A DNA stretch of 64,000 bases from Yersinia thracica (GCF_902170565.1 NZ_CABHXX010000077.1:24225-88224), one strand, 5' to 3'. Positions 16,293-26,297 are shown, counted from the first letter of the stretch. Notes: generated by a model from the sequence alone, not told the origin. Program-made: numbers and translations.

Positions 16293-16311
16293 TGTCGCCA
16301 TTCTGTCGCCA
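16293..16311. other. Paired TGTCGCCA repeats near the prophage right end
   Basis: TGTCGCCA occurs at 16293-16300 and again at 16304-16311, an 11-bp period. Short direct repeats spaced by one helical turn beside ogr are what integrase arm-type sites look like in a P' arm, so this probably belongs to attR. The core site itself cannot be defined without the left end of the prophage. Confidence 0.4.
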
Positions 16312-16339
16312 CTTTCCTGTTTTCGCCAAATCTCAGGCA

Positions 16340-16363
16340 CAAAAAAACCGCCTCACGGCGGTT
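16340..16363 (-). terminator. Terminator of the tRNA operon
   Basis: Read on the minus strand, AACCGCC-GTGA-GGCGGTT is followed by seven T. It lies 45 bases after the tRNA-Leu 3' end and stops tRNA transcription running toward the prophage. Confidence 0.8.
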
Positions 16364-16407
16364 AACGACATACTCATACTACTTTGTTTTACTTATACTA
16401 TTTTCCA

Positions 16408-16493
16408 TGGTGCCCGGGGCGGGACTTGAACCCGCACAGCCATAAGCCGAGGGATTTTAAATCCCTTGTGTCTACCGATTTCACCACCCGGGC
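16408..16493 (-). tRNA. leuZ: tRNA-Leu (UAA)
   Basis: The minus strand starts GCCCGGGTGGTGAAATCGG, has anticodon TAA in the loop TTTAAAA, the long variable arm of tRNA-Leu, GTTCAAGTCC in the T loop and an encoded CCA at 16408-16410. Its 3' end faces the prophage, making it the likely integration target. Confidence 0.95.
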
Positions 16494-16503
16494 TCTGGAA
16501 AAC

Positions 16504-16577
16504 TGGAGGCGCGTCCCGGAGTCGAACCGAGGTAGACGGATTTGCAATCCGTAGCATGGCCACTCTGCCAACGCGCC
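16504..16577 (-). tRNA. cysT: tRNA-Cys (GCA)
   Basis: A 74-base minus-strand cloverleaf starts GGCGCGTTGGCAGAGTGG, with anticodon GCA, GGTTCGACTCC in the T arm and an encoded CCA. It is the middle gene of the glyW-cysT-leuZ operon. Confidence 0.95.
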
Positions 16578-16629
16578 TTATTCTTCTTTGCCTTACTGCT
16601 GAGGTTCGCTTATAGCCAACCTACTAATT

Positions 16630-16705
<76 letters not shown>

Positions 16706-16849
16706 AACATCAGAACTTACTGATTCTTTTGCTATCTTTCGACATTTGGTTGCTGCCGTCTGATGCGATGCATTCTACTTACCTGACGCGATGAGTCAAT
16801 AAAATTATCTGACTAATTCGTTCGTTTGCTGCTTTTTCCGGCGCTTCGA

Positions 16850-17398
16850 TCAAGGTTCGAGCAAATCTTTCCAGGCAGCGTTTAAATATTGAAACATTGA
16901 CCAAAATGTCAGTACCGCGGCAATGTAGAGTAGAACAAAGCTCGCAAGTTCAATATTGTGGTCAGGACGCCAAAGTAACCCAACTAATGAGCCCATTTGA
17001 GCAGTTGTTTTTACCTTACCAATCCATGAAACCGCAACACTGCTGCGTTTGCCAATTTCAGCCATCCATTCTCGGAGAGAAGAAATGATAATTTCACGGG
17101 CAATCATGGTCGCTGCCGGTAAAGTAATCCACCAGACATGGTAATATTCAGCAACCAGCACTAATGCGATGGCCACCATAACTTTATCCGCAACAGGATC
17201 AAGAAAAGCCCCAAAACGGGTTGTTTGCTTCCAGCGCCGGGCTAAAAAGCCATCGAACCAATCGGTTGCTGCTGCAAACACGAATATGATGGCACAAACC
17301 ATCGGAGCCCAGACGAATGGCAGGTAAAACGCCAAAACGAAGAATGGGATGAGTACAACACGAAACAGGGTAAGCCAAGTCGGTATATTCAATTGCAT
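16850..17398 (-). CDS. pgsA: Phosphatidylglycerophosphate synthase
   Basis: This inner-membrane enzyme joins CDP-diacylglycerol and glycerol-3-phosphate in acidic phospholipid synthesis. The 182 residues contain the CDP-alcohol phosphotransferase motif DxxDGxxAR...GxxxDxxxD as [27 protein letters not shown], at about residues 46-72, with several membrane helices. It lies 58 bases downstream of uvrC on the same strand, with the tRNA operon after it, matching E. coli order. Confidence 0.95.
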   Translation of the reverse strand: MQLNIPTWLTLFRVVLIPFFVLAFYLPFVWAPMVCAIIFVFAAATDWFDGFLARRWKQTTRFGAFLDPVADKVMVAIALVLVAEYYHVWWITLPAATMIAREIIISSLREWMAEIGKRSSVAVSWIGKVKTTAQMGSLVGLLWRPDHNIELASFVLLYIAAVLTFWSMFQYLNAAWKDLLEP

Positions 17399-17456
17399 AA
17401 TGCTACGATAACTATCTGGCTGGTGTGGATATTATGAGTATGGTGCAACATTAGCT

Positions 17457-19289
17457 TCAGTGTTTCAATGCATTGTAGATTTTTTCTGCCAATGCTTGTG
17501 AAATACTCGGCACTTTTGCAATTTCCTCGACGCTAGCATTAAGTAAAGGTTGCAGTCCCCCCATATACTTCAGCAGTATTTGCCGCCGTTTAGGGCCAAC
17601 TCCCTCTATCATTTCTAATGCACTAGTATTTTTTACTTTTGAACGACGCTGCCTATGCCCAGTTATTGCATGATTGTGAGAATCGTCACGAATATGTTGA
17701 ATTAAATGCAATGCAGGAGAGTCTGGCGGCAATGAAAAACCCTCGCCTTCAGCTGCCAAAAACAATGTTTCCAGCCCCGCTTTTCGGTCACTTCCTTTGG
17801 CAACCCCAACTAATAGTGGTTTTTGCTTGTCCCACGTAACATTGAGTGAAGCAAAAACGTCAAAAGCTTGGGATAACTGACCTTTACCACCGTCAATAAA
17901 GATAACGTCGGGGATCTTTTTATCATCTAATGCTTTGCCGTACCGGCGTTTCAGTACTTGAGACATTGCCGCATAATCATCACCCGGCGTGATGCCACTA
18001 ATATTGTAGCGCCTATATTCTGAACGTACAGGACCATTTGCATCAAATACTACGCAAGATGCTACCGTCTGCTCTCCCATCGTATGGCTGATATCAAAAC
18101 ATTCCATCCGATTTATCTCATCAAGATTAAGAATCTTAGCCAACTCTTTCATACGTTGATGGATAGTTGATTGCTGCGATAAACGTGTCACCAGTGCTGT
18201 TGAAGCATTCGTCCGAGCAAGCTTGAGGTAACGAGCACGATCACCACGAGGGCGACTTTGGATCTGGATTTTTCTTCCCGCCAGTTCAGAAAGAGAGGAT
18301 GCCAATAGCTCCTTTTCCTCAAGGGTGAAATCTAACAAAATTTCACCAGGGAGCGTACGCCCCTGGCTTCCTTGTAAGTAAAACTGCCCGACGAATGTCT
18401 GAACAACTTCACTCAATTCAGTTCCAGCAGGAACTTTGGGGAAATAACTTCGGCTTCCCAGAACCTTTCCCTGCCGAATAAATAACACATGTACACAAGC
18501 TAACCCGGCATCAAACGCCACACCGATGACATCGAGATCTTCACTGTCGCCGGAAACAAACTGTTGCTCCGTAACACGTCGTACCGCTTGTATTTGGTCA
18601 CGAATACGCGCCGCATCTTCAAAATGAAGTAATCGACTGGCATCTTCCATTCGTGAAATCAATTGCGTCAATACTTGTTGGTCTTTGCCTGAGAGGAATA
18701 AACGCACATAATCGACCTGGCGCTGATACTCTTCTTCAGTCACTAATCCGCTAACACAGGGCCCAGAACAACGGCCAATTTGGTATTGCAAACAAGGCCG
18801 CGAGCGATTGCGATAAACACTGTTTTCACATTGTCTAACAGGAAAAAGCTTTTGTAATAATGCTAAAGTTTCACGAACGGCATAGGAATTTGGAAATGGC
18901 CCAAAATATTCCCCTTTTTCATGCTTTGCACCACGATGAATCGCCAGACGAGGATGCTTATCTGCACTGAGGAAAATAAGTGGATACGATTTATCGTCCC
19001 GCAACAACACATTGTAACGGGGCTGATAAAGTTTGATGTAATTATGCTCGAGCAAGAGCGCTTCCGTCTCCGTATGAGTGACGGTGACATCAATCTGGGC
19101 AATATTCTTAACTAAGGTTTCCGTTTTACGGCTCGCAACCTGAGCACGGAAATAGCTGGTCAGGCGCTTCTTAAGATCTTTTGCTTTGCCGACATAAATA
19201 ACTGTTCCCGCCTTATCATACATGCGGTAAACACCAGGCTGGCTGGTGACAGTTTTCAAAAACTCTTTAGAATCAAAACAATCAGTCAC
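17457..19289 (-). CDS. uvrC: UvrC excinuclease subunit
   Basis: This nucleotide-excision repair nuclease makes both incisions around a lesion bound by UvrB. The 610 residues include the GIY-YIG nuclease domain at the N terminus (QPGVYRMY...[15 protein letters not shown]), a UVR domain near 205-240, the RNase H-like C-terminal nuclease (MECFDISH...[10 protein letters not shown]) and a helix-hairpin-helix end ([19 protein letters not shown]). I choose GTG at 19289 ([13 protein letters not shown]), which fits the E. coli length; a longer frame to 19322 would run further into uvrY. It overlaps the uvrY 3' end by 8 bases. Confidence 0.95.
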   Translation of the reverse strand: MTDCFDSKEFLKTVTSQPGVYRMYDKAGTVIYVGKAKDLKKRLTSYFRAQVASRKTETLVKNIAQIDVTVTHTETEALLLEHNYIKLYQPRYNVLLRDDKSYPLIFLSADKHPRLAIHRGAKHEKGEYFGPFPNSYAVRETLALLQKLFPVRQCENSVYRNRSRPCLQYQIGRCSGPCVSGLVTEEEYQRQVDYVRLFLSGKDQQVLTQLISRMEDASRLLHFEDAARIRDQIQAVRRVTEQQFVSGDSEDLDVIGVAFDAGLACVHVLFIRQGKVLGSRSYFPKVPAGTELSEVVQTFVGQFYLQGSQGRTLPGEILLDFTLEEKELLASSLSELAGRKIQIQSRPRGDRARYLKLARTNASTALVTRLSQQSTIHQRMKELAKILNLDEINRMECFDISHTMGEQTVASCVVFDANGPVRSEYRRYNISGITPGDDYAAMSQVLKRRYGKALDDKKIPDVIFIDGGKGQLSQAFDVFASLNVTWDKQKPLLVGVAKGSDRKAGLETLFLAAEGEGFSLPPDSPALHLIQHIRDDSHNHAITGHRQRRSKVKNTSALEMIEGVGPKRRQILLKYMGGLQPLLNASVEEIAKVPSISQALAEKIYNALKH

Positions 19290-19938
19290 TATTTGATAAC
19301 GTCTCCGCGTTAAACAGCCCATGGCGGATAGCCAAGTGGGTCAATTCAACGTCACCACTAATATTAAGCTTACTAAACATCCGGTAACGGTAACTGTTCA
19401 CCGTTTTTGGGCTCAGATGAAGTTGCTCCGATATCTCATTCACCTTTTGGCCTTTCGTTATCATGAGCATAATTTGCAATTCACGCTCAGATAAACAACT
19501 AAAAGGTGTTTCCGTCGGGGGTTCCAACTGCCCCAACGCCATTTGCTGTGCAATATCTGAGGCTATGTAACGTTGCCCCGAATGGACAGCACGAATAGCA
19601 GTAACAACATCCTGAGGTGCCGCACCTTTACTTAAGTACCCACTGGCACCCGCCTGCATAACTTTCGCGGGTAATGGATTCTCAGTATGAATAGTCAACA
19701 TGATAACTTTAGTATCCGGAGAAAAGCGTAAAATTTTACGTGTAGCCTCCAACCCGCCGATACCGGGCATATTCATATCCATCAATACGATATCAACAAT
19801 ATGGCTGCGGCACCATTTTACCGCATCTTCGCCACACTGCATCTCATCCGCTACTTTGATACCCTTGATGTCTTCAAGAATGCGTCGTATCCCTGCGCGC
19901 ACCAGTTCGTGGTCATCAACAAGAAGAACGCTAATCAA
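19282..19938 (-). CDS. uvrY: UvrY response regulator (BarA/UvrY system)
   Basis: The 218 residues comprise a receiver domain with D8, D9 and phosphoacceptor D54 (VLMDMNMPG), then a LuxR/NarL helix-turn-helix ([38 protein letters not shown], about 147-185). In enterobacteria, UvrY activates the CsrB/C RNAs and so controls carbon storage, motility and biofilm. It overlaps uvrC and is transcribed with it. The 690-bp AT-rich gap upstream should hold its promoter. Confidence 0.95.
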   Translation of the reverse strand: MISVLLVDDHELVRAGIRRILEDIKGIKVADEMQCGEDAVKWCRSHIVDIVLMDMNMPGIGGLEATRKILRFSPDTKVIMLTIHTENPLPAKVMQAGASGYLSKGAAPQDVVTAIRAVHSGQRYIASDIAQQMALGQLEPPTETPFSCLSERELQIMLMITKGQKVNEISEQLHLSPKTVNSYRYRMFSKLNISGDVELTHLAIRHGLFNAETLSNSD

Positions 19939-20629
19939 AGAAAATTCTCCAAAAATAAGGGAGTAACCTAATCACGCTTTACTTACAGCAATGATATTAC
20001 TTGTTTTCGGGCAAAGAATGAATACAGAATAATTGCAAATTCATATCTATATTGTTTGACAGATATTGTTTTCATCAACATTTTTACTATGTACATAAAA
20101 TTTCAGGTGTATCAATTAACGACAAGATAAAAAAGAAAAGTTTTTTTAAGATTTTTCTTGGGTTTATCTATTCATTCATAAAAAAATAATTTTCACCCTC
20201 AGAAAGTTATTTTTTATGCAAGCAAACACAACATATTGATACAACTAACAATCAGATAACTTTGTTTTATTTTTAAGTATAGGAATTATACTTATTTTTT
20301 TATTTATTATTGATCTCTTATTCACTATGAAAATGAGTGATTTCTGACACAAATAATCCATTACCAGAAAGACATGGACATTATGAACAAAATTAACTTA
20401 ATTAACTTAATGCCTCCAGCACGAATAGAAACATAGATTAACTGCGGTATCGGCATAAATGCCCTCTTGATTTGTGGTACTCATTGGAGATTGCGCACAT
20501 GTTATCAAAGCTAATCATCAGTTTATGATATAATACGATAACTGTTTAATAATGCCGCTTATGTCCACTGTCGTGCGGGCCTACCTGCATCACCTTGTCC
20601 ACAAGCAAGTGACTACTTCAGGAAAAAAA
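19939..20629. other. AT-rich intergenic region, uvrY / yecF
   Basis: About 690 bases are very AT-rich with several long T and A runs. I see no supported ORF. A TATAAT at 20529-20534 is a -10 candidate for yecF, but without a clear -35. Such AT-rich DNA would suit H-NS binding. It also marks where E. coli keeps other genes such as sdiA on the far side of yecF. Confidence 0.5.
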
Positions 20630-20854
20630 ATGAGTAATCCAGACTTTACCACTTCTGCTGACCCAGAAATTTTAGCCAATGAAGTTGCATGTTTGAAAGC
20701 TACTGTAACCCTGCTGCTAAAAGCGATCGGCCAAGCCGATGCGGGGAAAGTAATCTTAAATATCGAACGTTCCATTGCCGATATCGAAGACACTGCTCAA
20801 GCTGAAGTTTTCGCCAATACACTGGCTCAAATTAAAAGCGGCTATCGTCAATAG
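20630..20854 (+). CDS. yecF: YecF-like protein (DUF2594)
   Basis: This small cytoplasmic protein of 74 residues (MSNPDFTTSADPEILANEVA...LLLKAIGQADAGKVILNIER) has an alpha-helical pattern. It matches my recollection of YecF, which sits beside uvrY in E. coli as it does here. I use ATG 20630 after TCAGGAAAAAA; the frame is open upstream to 20552. Function unknown. A strong hairpin follows. Confidence 0.8.
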   Translation: MSNPDFTTSADPEILANEVACLKATVTLLLKAIGQADAGKVILNIERSIADIEDTAQAEVFANTLAQIKSGYRQ

Positions 20855-20891
20855 CAGCAGGTGACAACCAGTAGTATCCCTATGCAGTCAT

Positions 20892-20945
20892 GCTGCCGAT
20901 ATAGAAAATTCTTTTTCTTTCATTGAAATATACTCTATCGGCAGC
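20892..20945. terminator. Inverted repeat between yecF and glpM
   Basis: GCTGCCGATA...TAG (20892-20904) pairs with CTA-TCGGCAGC (20935-20945) around a T-rich loop. It lies 37 bases after yecF. The stem is strong, but no long T run follows directly, so termination is likely but not certain. Confidence 0.55.
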
Positions 20946-20971
20946 TTATTTTATGGTCGCTCGAGACAATG

Positions 20972-21310
20972 ATGAGCCTGTTACTTAAAGCATTAATCGG
21001 TGCCAGCGTTGTGGTATTAATTGGAATATTAGCGAAAACACGTAATTACTATATTGCGGGCTTAATCCCATTGTTTCCAACGTTTGCACTTATTGCGCAT
21101 TATATTGTCGGCAGTGAAAGGAGTATCCAAGCATTACGCGTAACAATTGTTTTTGGCTTATGGGCAATCATTCCTTACTTTATCTATCTGATATCACTTT
21201 ATTTTTTCCTTGACCACCTACGCTTATCCCTTGCGTTAAGTGCCGCTGTTTTATGTTGGATTATTGCAGCTTGGATACTCATATCTGCCTGGAGTCAGTG
21301 GCACAGTTAA
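20972..21310 (+). CDS. glpM: GlpM family inner-membrane protein
   Basis: About 112 residues with four hydrophobic segments. The block AKTRNYYIAGLIPLFPTFALIAHYIVGSER is very close to the GlpM family. The family is associated with glycerol-3-phosphate metabolism and, in Pseudomonas, alginate production; the molecular function is not established. Start ATG 20972 (MSLLLKALIGA) matches the family better than the adjacent ATG 20969. Confidence 0.85.
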   Translation: MSLLLKALIGASVVVLIGILAKTRNYYIAGLIPLFPTFALIAHYIVGSERSIQALRVTIVFGLWAIIPYFIYLISLYFFLDHLRLSLALSAAVLCWIIAAWILISAWSQWHS

Positions 21311-21338
21311 CGGCGACGATGTTATAAACCTCGTCTAA

Positions 21339-21593
21339 TCAGCGTAATAGCAACAAAACAAGGGCATGAATAGCCAGCATTATTACAGAAAAAGTCAGGT
21401 TCAAATTACTGATTGACTTTGATCTCACCTCATCAGACGGCTCATCACTGACTTGAATTTTTCTGATTTTGTAAATCCAGTACCCACCAAGCACCACAAA
21501 AAGTAGTGCTAATGATACCGCCAACAGAGGATAACCCCAGACCAAATACTCGCTTAGCCCTGCAACAACAAACCAAATAATGACGAAGACCAT
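21339..21593 (-). CDS. Small inner-membrane protein, unknown function
   Basis: The 84 residues contain three hydrophobic stretches: at the N terminus (VFVIIWFVVAGLSEYLV), at 23-43 (PLLAVSLALLFVVLGGYWIY), and at the C terminus (LTFSVIMLAIHALVLLLL), with a charged loop between the second and third. The ATG has an AGGTGATT ribosome site. I recognise no family. It converges with glpM and precedes no obvious partner. Confidence 0.65.
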   Translation of the reverse strand: MVFVIIWFVVAGLSEYLVWGYPLLAVSLALLFVVLGGYWIYKIRKIQVSDEPSDEVRSKSISNLNLTFSVIMLAIHALVLLLLR

Positions 21594-21640
21594 GATTAAT
21601 CACCTAACGTTTTGGGTATACAAGGTTAACTCACATCATA

Positions 21641-23131
21641 TTATTGCAAAAACTCTTTTTGTACCCAAAGGCTCACACTCCCCCCACTCACTGGGAATAC
21701 CGCCTTACCAGAATCATCTGTAGTAATAATAGCTGGATGATTACCTAAAAAATCAGCAAACTCTTTATTAGCTAAGTCTTCCCCAAGCGTGATTACTTTT
21801 TTATTTTCCGCACTATTAGAAAGAATAACAACACAGCCGGGGTCTTCCTCTGTGCCAGCCCGCACAAAAGCGATACAATTTTTATCATCAAAATAGTCAT
21901 TTTGTGCACCATGTGCGAAGCGCTTTCTAGCTTGAATTAACTTTTCCAACTCCACAATGATTGGCATTTCTATTTGATAAGTCCCGCCATCATCCCCGGT
22001 ATCTTCATAACTAGCACCGAATAAATCAGGATAAAACACACATGGGATACCCTGCTCACGAATTAAAATTAATGCGTATGCTAGCGGTTTAAACCAAGGT
22101 TCCACTGGCGCCTCTAGTGATTGGAGTGGCTGAGTGTCATGATTTGCTACTATCGTGATGGTATGCATTGGATCGACTTCAATTAATGTCCCACTGAACA
22201 CTTGTGTAAGATCAAATTCCTCACCTTGATTTGAAGCTTCGTGAAACTTGTGGTGCAAAGCGACATCAAACAGCATTGCCAAACCCTCTACCCGCTCCAG
22301 ATACTGTTGTAACTTTGCAATATCAGGCGACCAGTATTCCGCGATAATCAGCAAATTATTATCCGCTTTATTTTGTACATGCTGGATCCATTGTTTGAAA
22401 AACCATGCGGGAATATGTTTCACTGCATCCAGGCGGAAACCATCTATGGGTAATGTTTCTAGCAACCATTCTCCCCAATAATTTAACTCACCTATTACCG
22501 CAGGGTTGCGAAAATCAATATCGGCCCCCATCAGATAATCGAAATTACCTAACTCGTCATCGACCTCAGTATTCCAACCTTCCTCACTGTAATCATTTAT
22601 AATTTTAAAAATACCTTCATCTGTCGGATCTTCGATATGGTCAACGCCGCTAAAGCACTGCTTATCCCAGATAAAGGAGGAATATGTTTCATTGCGGCCC
22701 GGAAAGGTAAATCGGGTATAAGCCTGGGCATCGATAACCTCATCGTCAATATCAGTACGGTTTTCAATATTGACGTTATGAACACTTACCGCCTCTTTTT
22801 CGTCAGCGCCCATTTTATGATTGAATACAACATCAAAAAGGATTTTGATATCCATTTCCTTTAATCGATTTATTGCATTCACAAGCTCCTCTTTATTTCC
22901 GTATTTTGTCGCCCGAGTTCCTTTCTGATCAAACTCACCTAAATCATATAAGTCATAGGTATCATATCCGACGGAATATCCACCAGAGGCTCCTTTATAG
23001 GCAGGAGGAAGCCAAACATAATTAATCCCAAGTTGGCTAATATGCTCTGCTTGCTCAGCGACCTCCTGCCATAGCTTACCTCCATCAGGATAATACCAAT
23101 GGAAAAACTGAAAAATAGTGGGGTTTTTCAT
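21641..23131 (-). CDS. amyA: Cytoplasmic alpha-amylase
   Basis: This GH13 enzyme hydrolyses alpha-1,4-glucan. The 496 residues equal E. coli AmyA and there is no signal peptide. GH13 regions are visible: DVVFNH (region I), [10 protein letters not shown] (II, nucleophile D), IIAEYW (III, acid/base E), and VANHDTQP (IV, D). In E. coli, amyA lies beside fliT. Here it is some 33 kb away from fliDST, so the region has been rearranged. Confidence 0.93.
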   Translation of the reverse strand: MKNPTIFQFFHWYYPDGGKLWQEVAEQAEHISQLGINYVWLPPAYKGASGGYSVGYDTYDLYDLGEFDQKGTRATKYGNKEELVNAINRLKEMDIKILFDVVFNHKMGADEKEAVSVHNVNIENRTDIDDEVIDAQAYTRFTFPGRNETYSSFIWDKQCFSGVDHIEDPTDEGIFKIINDYSEEGWNTEVDDELGNFDYLMGADIDFRNPAVIGELNYWGEWLLETLPIDGFRLDAVKHIPAWFFKQWIQHVQNKADNNLLIIAEYWSPDIAKLQQYLERVEGLAMLFDVALHHKFHEASNQGEEFDLTQVFSGTLIEVDPMHTITIVANHDTQPLQSLEAPVEPWFKPLAYALILIREQGIPCVFYPDLFGASYEDTGDDGGTYQIEMPIIVELEKLIQARKRFAHGAQNDYFDDKNCIAFVRAGTEEDPGCVVILSNSAENKKVITLGEDLANKEFADFLGNHPAIITTDDSGKAVFPVSGGSVSLWVQKEFLQ

Positions 23132-23274
23132 AGGCTTGATGACTCCATTTTATCGTTCTCTCATAGTATGGCCCACTTTATAACATTTGGGTTGGTAATA
23201 AGGTAATAGACTGTGTATTTCTTTTATTAATGGGCTAATGTAGGCCTTATCTATCTGTCTATTGGTGAGCTTAA

Positions 23275-23604
23275 ATGAATATAGGGGACATCCCTTTCGG
23301 GATCACAAATTGGTCTACTGTCGATAAAACCGAGCATAAAGGGGATCAAGGAGTTGCATATTGGAGAACTCAGAACTTTGGCAGTATCCGGGTTCGTATG
23401 GTGGAATACAGTGCGGGATACATTGCTGACCATTGGTGTTCCAAAGGACATATCTTACTGTGCCTCGACGGTGAATTAAGCACAAAGCTCGATGATGGGC
23501 GCATTTTTATATTAAAAGCGGGGATGAGTTATCAAGTCGCGGACCATGCTGAAGCACATCGTTCATCAACCCTATCTGGTGCTAAGCTTTTTATTGTCGA
23601 TTGA
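23275..23604 (+). CDS. DHCW-motif cupin-fold protein
   Basis: The 109 residues form a single-domain cupin. DHWCSKGHILLCLDGEL (about 63-79) carries the conserved D-H-W-C pattern and metal-binding-like histidines, followed by the second cupin half (DGRIFILKAGMSYQVADHAEAHRS). The family is common in enterobacteria, and function is unknown. The start has a GGTGAG ribosome site. It is divergent from amyA. Confidence 0.8.
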   Translation: MNIGDIPFGITNWSTVDKTEHKGDQGVAYWRTQNFGSIRVRMVEYSAGYIADHWCSKGHILLCLDGELSTKLDDGRIFILKAGMSYQVADHAEAHRSSTLSGAKLFIVD

Positions 23605-23719
23605 TTTTGGGATATTCAGATCCCTATTATTCTCTTATAACAACTAGCTGTTAGCTGAAATTGCTTAATTAGAGATGTTTTTATGGAACAATATAAATGA
23701 CGTTTAAAGAGAAAAATAA

Positions 23720-23970
23720 ATGACGCAAAAAATTTATGATAATCAAGACTTTTTTCAGGTTACGCCAAACTTAGTCGTTCAGTTGATGGATTGGATGGTA
23801 CTCCAGAGTGGCCGGCTATTTGCAAAATCTTACCACCTTTACCTGGGCAAAAATCATGGCCTGTAAATAGCTATCAGGCTGAAGGGAAACGAGTAACAGA
23901 TTTGCCTGCATTGGATGAGGAAAAAGAGCGCCCAATGATATTTCTACTCTCCACGCAAAAACCAGCATAA
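23720..23970 (+). pseudogene. SAM-dependent methyltransferase remnant
   Basis: The start reads MTQKIYDNQDFFQ, then a one-base shift gives GYAKLSRSVDGLDGTPEWPA and ICKILPPLPGQK, the N terminus of a small class I methyltransferase. The next residues (SWPVNSYQAEGKRVTDL...RPMIFLLSTQKPA) match the last part of the same family. The SAM-binding core, usually about 150 residues including VLDLGCGxG, is missing. One frameshift plus an internal deletion make this non-functional. Confidence 0.75.
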
Positions 23971-24034
23971 ACACAAATTTAAACATTAATAAATAAATCT
24001 AAATTAGTTATCCGCTATCAGGGAGGTAACTCCC

Positions 24035-24217
24035 GTGCTATCTATTTCAAAGCATCCACGAACATATCCCTGTCTATATGCCCCAAAATGGTGCTTACTC
24101 CCCAATATAGTGCTTTATTTTAATAAAGAAATTGAAAGAACCCAACTTTTCAATCAGTTAGTTATGGCTCAAAAATTGCTTACTAACTATAGCAATGCCA
24201 AAAGGGGGTACATATGA
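24035..24217 (+). CDS. Small ORF with ribosome site inside a hairpin
   Basis: A GTG at 24035 follows GGAGG by 8 bases and opens 60 codons (MLSISKHPRTYPCLYAPKWC...). The ribosome site lies in a perfect hairpin, GGGAG-GTAA-CTCCC (24021-24034), which would mask it. The stop overlaps the next small ORF as ATGA, supporting real, coupled translation. The product has a cysteine-rich N-terminal half and a helical C-terminal half. I recognise no family. Confidence 0.5.
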   Translation: MLSISKHPRTYPCLYAPKWCLLPNIVLYFNKEIERTQLFNQLVMAQKLLTNYSNAKRGYI

Positions 24218-24297
24218 ACACAATGTCTGCGCACTACTTACAATACACCGTGTTTTTACTATTGATTGCTGGGTTTATCCATTTTATTTTTCAGTAG
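24214..24297 (+). CDS. 27-residue membrane micro-protein
   Basis: ATG 24214 follows AAAGGGGG by 4-5 bases, a very strong ribosome site, and overlaps the preceding stop. The product MNTMSAHYLQYTVFLLLIAG...FQ is one transmembrane helix with short polar ends, like the small bitopic proteins of enterobacteria (KdpF, YoaJ). An intrinsic terminator follows within 6 bases. The exact family is unknown. Confidence 0.6.
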   Translation: MNTMSAHYLQYTVFLLLIAGFIHFIFQ

Positions 24298-24302
24298 TCA
24301 CG

Positions 24303-24334
24303 AAAAGAGCCTCACAAAAGGTGTGGCTCTTTTT
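24303..24334 (+). terminator. Terminator after the micro-ORF pair
   Basis: AAAAGAGCC and GGCTCTTTTT pair around a 13-base loop and end in a T run, directly downstream of the 27-residue ORF. Confidence 0.8.
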
Positions 24335-24461
24335 AATCTTTATAAGAGGTCAAAAAAAATAAAAATTAAAGATAAAGATAAACTGGATAATATATTTTAG
24401 CTTTAATTGCACGAAAAATAAAACCTTTGCCCGCTAAAAAGGGGTATACGGTTATTTTTAA

Positions 24462-25151
24462 TTATGGCATCAAAGGAAATGAACCTGTAGCTTCTAAGAA
24501 GCTCTGGGGTATATAGTTATTTATTTTATTCTCATAACAATATTCGATTAGCTGTTTTTTACTGGTAACATTAATTTCCCCATAAATATTCTGAATTATG
24601 TTACAGATTGTCCTCGGTGATAAATGGATTTTTTTTGATATCTCCTTGCTAGTAAATGATTGCATGATATAAAAAATAACTTCCCACTCTCGTTTTGAAA
24701 ACAGTTCAGATGGAGGTGTAAACACAAGTGAGGTTGGGATTTTTATTTTATACAAATTCTTCAGTAATAGATTATCGACCGGTCTTCCATGGAAAATCGT
24801 TCCTTGTGAAATGCCGTCTTTATCTATTAAAGGATACTTATCAAAAAACCAAGCTTGAAAATAGGTTTGCCCGTCAAAAGCATGTATTTCAATTGATATT
24901 ATACGGTCTTGCAATAGCTCGACTTTGCGGTCATGCTGTTGAAAATCTATTTGAAATTCAGCGGTAGGCGCTGGGAGTTCTCCGTCAAATCGTCCTTCAA
25001 CGCAAAATTTGTTTGGTAATGCCAATAAGGCTTTGTATTTATCATTTGCATAAATAAACTTTGATTGATTATCCTTTTCCCCCCAAGGCTCAGAACTGAG
25101 TTTCCAAAAATGTATTAATAACTTGAGTGAGTCGTATAGGGATTTATTCAT
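24462..25151 (-). CDS. LuxR-type regulator with PAS-like sensor domain
   Basis: The 229 residues consist of an N-terminal sensor-like part resembling PAS (FIYANDKYKALLALPNKF) and, from about 150, a LuxR helix-turn-helix (LFSKREWEVIFYIMQSFTSKEISKKIHLSPRTICNIIQNIY). No receiver aspartate or autoinducer domain is apparent. It is divergent from a cupin gene 163 bases away that it may regulate. AT-rich composition and a decayed neighbourhood suggest accessory DNA. The ribosome site is AAGGTG. Confidence 0.75.
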   Translation of the reverse strand: MNKSLYDSLKLLIHFWKLSSEPWGEKDNQSKFIYANDKYKALLALPNKFCVEGRFDGELPAPTAEFQIDFQQHDRKVELLQDRIISIEIHAFDGQTYFQAWFFDKYPLIDKDGISQGTIFHGRPVDNLLLKNLYKIKIPTSLVFTPPSELFSKREWEVIFYIMQSFTSKEISKKIHLSPRTICNIIQNIYGEINVTSKKQLIEYCYENKINNYIPQSFLEATGSFPLMP

Positions 25152-25314
25152 TCAATTCACCTTTTAGTGTCGTAATTATATTTTAATTATTAATTAAATA
25201 GGTAATAATTCATCTTACTTTCATATTTAAGTCGTGATTGTTTAATTATTAAATAGCGGTTACCATCAGCTGTCTAGGTCATTTTTTACTCTGCTAACAA
25301 AAAGGATATTTGGC

Positions 25315-25701
25315 ATGATAATTTTTTCAAACTTTGGTGGTAATAAAATAAAAGAAGACCACGTGGTGGGTATATCAATTATAGAAATGTTTAAGAAAAA
25401 GGGGTTACAGGCCTATGGTACAATAATTAATCAAGGAAAGTATGTTGGCTGCCATAGTCATACTGAGGGTGAAGAATGGTATATCATCCTTTCGGGGGAG
25501 GGCTCTATTTGGACAGCAGATGTTTTAGAGGGTATTTTAAAAAATCGCCGAGAGGATAAATTTAGCAAAGGTTCTGTATTTTGTATTTATCCCAATACTG
25601 CACATCAACTCACCGCGAAAACAACGGTAGAGTTCGTATTTTTATGCCCAGAATCGCATGTTACCGATGACAGATATATGTTTGAAAATATTTTTAGGTA
25701 A
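25315..25701 (+). CDS. Cupin-domain protein
   Basis: The 128 residues show cupin motif 1 as GCHSHTEGEEWYIILSGEG (H-x-H, E, G) and motif 2 near FSKGSVFCIYPNTAHQL. Single cupins bind metals or small ligands and take part in isomerisation, sugar metabolism or sensing; substrate cannot be named. The start has AAAGGAT. It is divergent from the LuxR regulator upstream and lies immediately before prophage debris. Confidence 0.7.
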   Translation: MIIFSNFGGNKIKEDHVVGISIIEMFKKKGLQAYGTIINQGKYVGCHSHTEGEEWYIILSGEGSIWTADVLEGILKNRREDKFSKGSVFCIYPNTAHQLTAKTTVEFVFLCPESHVTDDRYMFENIFR

Positions 25702-25842
25702 TATGGGCAGATGGTCCACGCATAAAACCACTTTCCGGATAAGTGCTGCTTCGACTTTGCATGTCTGATGATTATGTCACTGTCTGCTGTTGTGCCAGAC
25801 CTTAACCAATTCAAATAAATAGCCTTCCTTAAAACCAACCGG

Positions 25843-26268
25843 ACAATAACATTACAGGCTATTGCTAACCAGTCGAAACCCGTCACTGTTGTCGTACGCG
25901 TGGAGGATGGCTCCAGCGATGATGAGGAAGCCAAATTTTCGCAGACAGTTTCCAACATCATTGGCACCACTGATGAAAATGGTAAATACACCAGTCGGAA
26001 AGCCCTACTCACAGCTGAGACTGTCACTGGTGTTAAGCCACGTATTCTTGGGGTACCGGACTGGACACCAAAGAGATCGCCGTCGCACTTGCGTCTATTT
26101 GCCAGAAGTTGCGCGCATTTGGTTATGTCGCGCGTGGGGCTTGAGACTGTTCCTGAAGCGAAAACCTATCGAGATAATTTCAGTCAGCGTGAGCTGATGA
26201 TGATCTGACCGGATTTTCTGGCATGGAATATTTCGACTAACGCGACAGCTATTTATGTAGGCAAATAG
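25843..26268 (+). pseudogene. Broken P2-like FI tail sheath gene
   Basis: Translation gives [50 protein letters not shown], then after a frameshift LDTKEIAVALASICQKLRAFGY, then after another shift [13 protein letters not shown], stop, PDFLAWN. Every block aligns in order with FI at 9094-10269, about residues 72-200. The tryptophan codon of IWPDF has become TGA. Both ends of the gene are missing. It is a relic of a second P2-type prophage. Confidence 0.85.
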
Positions 26269-26297
26269 GGAAACACAATCGATGGGTTTTTGTTCAC

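Noticed and set aside
16227..16445. ORF of 72 codons ending in VPGAGLEPAQP
   Set aside because: The ending is the familiar false translation of a tRNA T arm, and the frame runs across the ogr terminator and into tRNA-Leu.
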